DNA from: Polyangiaceae bacterium
Lineage (GTDB): Bacteria > Myxococcota_A > Polyangia > Polyangiales > Polyangiaceae
NCBI GenBank assembly: GCA_013214025.1
Contig: JABSRN010000060.1
Location: 31,061-95,060, forward strand
Length of the DNA stretch: 64,000 bases
Direction: 5' to 3'
Shown here: positions 61,060 to 64,000 of the stretch, piece after piece
Layout of the letters: each line of letters starts with the position of its first letter
Position numbering within the stretch: the stretch's first letter is position 1
Notes under the pieces: model-generated
The model's input: only the letters and a program-made list of their open reading frames with translations
Databases searched by the model: none
What the model was told of the DNA's origin: nothing
Translations under genes and position numbers: made by a program

Positions 61060-62235
61060 TTTTGGACTGACGCTGAAGCGTTGGTCACCGTTCGACCGTT
61101 TGCTCGCTCAGCGGTCGCCCCGGACTTTGCCCGACGGGAGGGTGAAGGGTCTATAGCGATTCCCGCAGTTGGGTAATGCGTAAGAACGTCGTGACGGGCC
61201 CCGCTCCTTCTAGAGCACGCGACGTAATACCACCTGGCCTCCCCCGCCATCAGGATCTTCCCACAAGGTCAGCGTATCTACATCGACGAAGAACTCACCA
61301 GTCGTCCACGTCGGGCAAAGGGGTCAGCCGCCGTTCAAAAGCTCCATCCTGACCCAGAAACGTTGAATGCAATCAGCCAAGCCAACAGACCAGAAAACGA
61401 CCAGTTCGTCCTTATCTGCCATCTTGATGCCACCAGCCATCGTAGTTCAGCTCAGTGCCGCGTCTCCTTGGCAAGACAGTCCCAACTGTATTGCTCCCTG
61501 CGCACCGCTCTACAAACGGAGAGATGAACTCCGGCATGGGCTCACCGGTTGCATGGTGCCATGCAACCATCATATTCATCGTACCGAAGGCGACCAGCGG
61601 TCAATTGAAAACTATCTCCAACTTCCAATGGTACGCCCGCCTCGCCATCCGAATCTCGCGACTGAGGGAGCTTCTCTCGAACGGTGAACTGAAACCTGTC
61701 CCCCTCCTGGAACCCGATTGCGTCGCAGCTCGGTGATGGATTAGGTTCATCCTGCAGCGCGCCTCCTTTGTGTGATTGAGCACCATGGACTAACCGTCTA
61801 TTCCGAACTGCAGCCGTCCTGGACTCCATTCCAACCGCCGTCTCGCTCGAAGCCCAACGCTGCGCCCAACAAAAGTAAAAAACCCAGTAGCCCCTGAATC
61901 GGCTAATGGGGCGATTTTAGACCTTGCACATCGCCCCAAACGTCCCTTTTGGTGGGGCCCGTGGACGATTCCGCGGGCGATTCAGCTGACTTTGGGTCGG
62001 TCCGGCGTCTGGACGGTACAGACGAACTGGCATCAAAGTTGGCGACGGTGATTCTGGTGGCGGTTCGGTTGGGGAATCGAGTGGCTCGGCATTCTCTTCA
62101 TGAGCATTCGCCGTCGCAGGCGTCGCGCGGCTGAAAGTGACGCATCCACCGACTGATCGAACTCTTCGCACAAAGTTCACGTGATCTCCACAGGAACTGC
62201 ATACTCCGGTCGAGCCAAGAGTGTACGATCGGTCC
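61060..62235. other. Gene-poor stretch, 1.18 kb
   Basis: Several short frames exist on both strands but none has convincing coding features, start signals or recognisable motifs. Codon use is not that of the flanking genes. It may contain decayed coding sequence. A weak GC inverted repeat with a following T-rich stretch, gcccc ... ggggc then gatttt, lies at about 61895-61920 and may be a terminator. Confidence 0.4.
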
Positions 62236-63258
62236 ATGCCTCTCACACCAGAGCCCAACGCTCGGTGGCGCTTCCCATCACTACGACGGCGGAACAGGAG
62301 CCTCATGATTGCTGCTACGGTCTTCGCCTCTGCCTTACTTCTCAATTCGCTCGCCTACTTGCACGCACGCGCGATGCTCCGGTTCTCGCCCGAAGGCTTG
62401 AGAACGAATGCCCCGGAAGCGCTCGGACTGCTGGACAAGCTCGAAGTCATGGCGCTGGGAGTTCAGATCCCCCGCCCAACGGATACCGCCACGCCGCGCG
62501 ACCACGGACTAACATATGAGTCTCGCGAAATACCCGTGACGGAGGGCGTTACCCTCGGCGCTTGGTGGATCGCCCACGCCGACCCAGTGGGAACGGTTGT
62601 TCTCTTCCACGGCTATGCGGCCTCAAAGTCGACGCTCCTTCACCAAGCCACAGTTCTTCATCGAAAGCGCTACTCCTGCCTCCTCGTGGATTTTCGGGGC
62701 AGTGGTGAGTCTTCTGGTGCCGATACGACGGTAGGCTTTCTAGAAGCGCAAGATGTCCGAGCCGCCATCCAGCAGGTCGTCGGACAGAAGCGCTCTGGGC
62801 CACTCCTAGTCTACGGTCAATCAATGGGCGGCGCGGCAGCGCTCCGAGCGAACTCGCTGAGCCCGTTGGCAATCGACGGTCTGATCCTGGAAAGCGTGTT
62901 CGATAGAATGCTCACTACGGTCAAGCAGCGATTCTACGCCGTTGGCATTCCGGCAACACCCTTGGCAGAGCTCCTCACGTTCTGGGGTGGCTTTCAATCC
63001 GGCTTCTGGTCCTTCGCCCACAACCCCGTTGACTACGCATCGGACTGTCACGTCCCCGTGCTGATGTTACACGGCACCGACGACCCACGAGTAACACTGA
63101 ACCAGGCCCGTAGTGTCTACGAAGCGCTAGCCGGTGCGAAATCGATGAAAGTGTTTCCCGGCGCGAAACATCAATCGTTGGTGGAGTTCGACGAAGGAGA
63201 ATGGGCCGCTGCCCTGGACGAGTTCACAGCCCCGATTGCAAACCCTACGGGTCACTAG
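62236..63258 (+). CDS. Alpha/beta hydrolase, membrane-anchored
   Basis: From ATG 62236 the protein has 340 residues. An N-terminal helix (IAATVFASALLLNSLAYLHA) anchors it. The hydrolase core follows: oxyanion HGYAASKST, the nucleophile elbow GQSMGG (about residue 195), acid site HGTDDPRVT and histidine in GAKHQSL near the end. It resembles the S9/BAAT-like serine hydrolases with the anchor in front, common in bacteria. A GTG 15 bases upstream (62221) is a possible alternative start. Substrate unknown; not evidently part of the EPS locus. Confidence 0.88.
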   Translation: MPLTPEPNARWRFPSLRRRNRSLMIAATVFASALLLNSLAYLHARAMLRFSPEGLRTNAPEALGLLDKLEVMALGVQIPRPTDTATPRDHGLTYESREIPVTEGVTLGAWWIAHADPVGTVVLFHGYAASKSTLLHQATVLHRKRYSCLLVDFRGSGESSGADTTVGFLEAQDVRAAIQQVVGQKRSGPLLVYGQSMGGAAALRANSLSPLAIDGLILESVFDRMLTTVKQRFYAVGIPATPLAELLTFWGGFQSGFWSFAHNPVDYASDCHVPVLMLHGTDDPRVTLNQARSVYEALAGAKSMKVFPGAKHQSLVEFDEGEWAAALDEFTAPIANPTGH

Positions 63259-63445
63259 TAGTCCTGGCGATAGTCTTGATGCCAGGCTTTGCAATTCTGA
63301 ACCTCGTACTGGCCGGAATGATGTCGCGTGTCTGCATCACGCTATTCCCCCCCCCTGGGTAAGGCGGCAAGGAATCACCCGCTACCGTTGAAGTGCTCGA
63401 AAGCCTGGCAACAAGACAACTGGAGTGGTCCCGCTCTAGCGGACA

Positions 63446-63943
63446 ATGACCATGTCAGGATTAGCCCGCCTGAGCGAGCCTCTGTTGTTGTTCGTAGCGC
63501 ACTGGGCTGAGGTAGCCAAGCCTCCAGCAGGCATCACTCGCGGAGAGTTGTTTGAAACCGTGGGGCATCGCAAACAGATCACGTTCCACGATCTCCGAGC
63601 CACTGGCATCACCTTCCTCGCGATGCGCGGTGACTCGGATCAACTCGTCCGCGACAAGGCGGGGCACGCCGACTTCTCGACGACACTCGGCTACATCCGG
63701 CGTGGTCACAAAGCCGCCTCGGCCGTAGGCGCGCCCTTCTCTCCCTTGCCCCACTGCCTGCTGACGGACCCACACCGAACGCCCACAAACACCGGCTGTC
63801 GTGATGTGGGCGGGCGTCGCTGGCGAAAGCCAACACTCGAATCGTCCACCAGCGAAGGTACAAAAGACCAAAACCCAACCATTACGTTGGGTTCTGTAGT
63901 GCGAAGAAGAGGACTCGAACCTCCACGGGTGTTACCCCACTAG
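63446..63943 (+). pseudogene. Tyrosine recombinase (phage-type integrase) C-terminal remnant
   Basis: The segment 63500-63720 encodes ITRGELFETVG, ITFHDLRATGITFLAMRG, DKAGHADFSTTLGYIRRG: the catalytic Arg of the HxxR box, the GH motif and the nucleophile Tyr of a tyrosine recombinase. The N-terminal core-binding domain and the first catalytic Arg are absent, and the last 20 codons read backwards through the tRNA-Leu gene, so they are not real protein. The remnant lies beside the 3' end of the tRNA, the usual integration position of such elements. This is the relic of an integrated element. Confidence 0.7.
63872..63893 (-). terminator. Rho-independent terminator of the tRNA-Leu gene
   Basis: On the minus strand the arms AACCCAAC and GTTGGGTT (8 bp, perfect) surround a 6-base loop, followed by a T-rich tract (TTGGTCTTTTG). 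It begins seven bases after the 3' end of the tRNA gene. Confidence 0.75.
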
Positions 63944-63982
63944 CACCTCAAGCTAGCGCGTCTGCCATTCCGCCACCTTCGC
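63900..63982 (-). tRNA. tRNA-Leu, anticodon GAG
   Basis: The minus strand folds as a class II tRNA of 83 bases without encoded CCA. The acceptor stem is GCGAAGG with TCTTCGC (one G-U pair), discriminator A. The anticodon stem CTAGC/GCTAG encloses the loop TTGAGGT with anticodon GAG. A variable arm follows (TGGGGTAACACCC), then the T arm GGAGG-TTCGAGT-CCTCT. The long variable arm and discriminator A fit leucine. The integrase remnant on the other strand abuts it. Confidence 0.93.
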
Positions 63983-64000
63983 GTGGGGGCCGAAACCTAT

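Noticed and set aside
1..64000. CRISPR arrays, rRNA genes and riboswitches
   Set aside because: No regularly spaced repeats, rRNA-like or known riboswitch-like sequences were seen on either strand.

Overview
The window looks like a chromosomal segment of a member of the Myxococcota or a close relative. This is inferred from gene content only: eukaryote-like Ser/Thr kinases, an FHA-SpoIIE phosphatase, Cys-rich repeat lipoproteins, Gly/Ser-linker lipoproteins and abundant two-component parts. Base composition is moderately GC-rich by eye. Almost the whole middle of the window, about 8.2 to 57.5 kb, is one very large exopolysaccharide (EPS) locus.

Layout. (1) 0-6.3 kb: a divergent TetR regulator/cytochrome P450 pair sharing a near-ideal palindromic operator; a Cys-rich repeat lipoprotein gene broken by a frameshift; a scar where an IS3-type transposase remnant abuts a Ser/Thr kinase tail; and a kinase gene whose catalytic lysine is replaced. 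(2) 6.5-13.3 kb: an FHA-SpoIIE phosphatase, an acyl-CoA ligase, a UDP-sugar dehydrogenase and epimerase, an acyl carrier protein and a NAD-synthase-like enzyme. (3) 15-33 kb: two paralogous heparinase II/III-like lipoproteins, an exosortase fused to a CPBP protease overlapping an AsnB-type amidotransferase, glycosyltransferases, a split Gfo/Idh + SDR pair, two deacetylase-type proteins, two APH-fold kinases and a DUF4091 protein. (4) 33-46 kb: outer-membrane barrel, glycosyltransferases, acetyltransferase, SGNH-like protein, PL1-type lyase, Wza, initiating sugar transferase, two tandem Wzz/GumC-type proteins and a BY-kinase-like ATPase. (5) 46-57.5 kb: STAS protein, glycosyltransferase, a fused Gfo/Idh-SDR protein, a small protein with a C-terminal sorting-signal layout, a hybrid histidine kinase, Wzy-like polymerase, Wzx flippase and a receiver-HATPase protein. 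(6) 57.8-64 kb: a lipoprotein with a sugar-dehydrogenase propeller and two c-heme motifs, a pseudo-receiver, an alpha/beta hydrolase, an integrase remnant and a tRNA-Leu.

How it may work together (inference). WcaJ-type transferase, glycosyltransferases, Wzx, Wzy, Wzz, BY-kinase-like and Wza form a complete Wzx/Wzy-dependent EPS pathway. The UDP-sugar dehydrogenase/epimerase pair, together with lyases of uronate-cleaving families, suggests a uronic-acid-containing polymer that may be amidated (AsnB, NadE-like), acylated and deacetylated. The exosortase-protease would process an envelope protein. The best candidate substrate in the window is the 132-residue protein at 50667-51065, whose APELN motif is a position-by-position conservative match to VPEID. 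Regulation seems to involve partner switching: SpoIIE phosphatase, STAS antagonist and two HATPase proteins are scattered through the locus.

Limits: all calls come from reading the sequence and from family knowledge. No database search was possible, so distant families (GNAT, SGNH, DUF4091, XrtE subtype) are motif-based.
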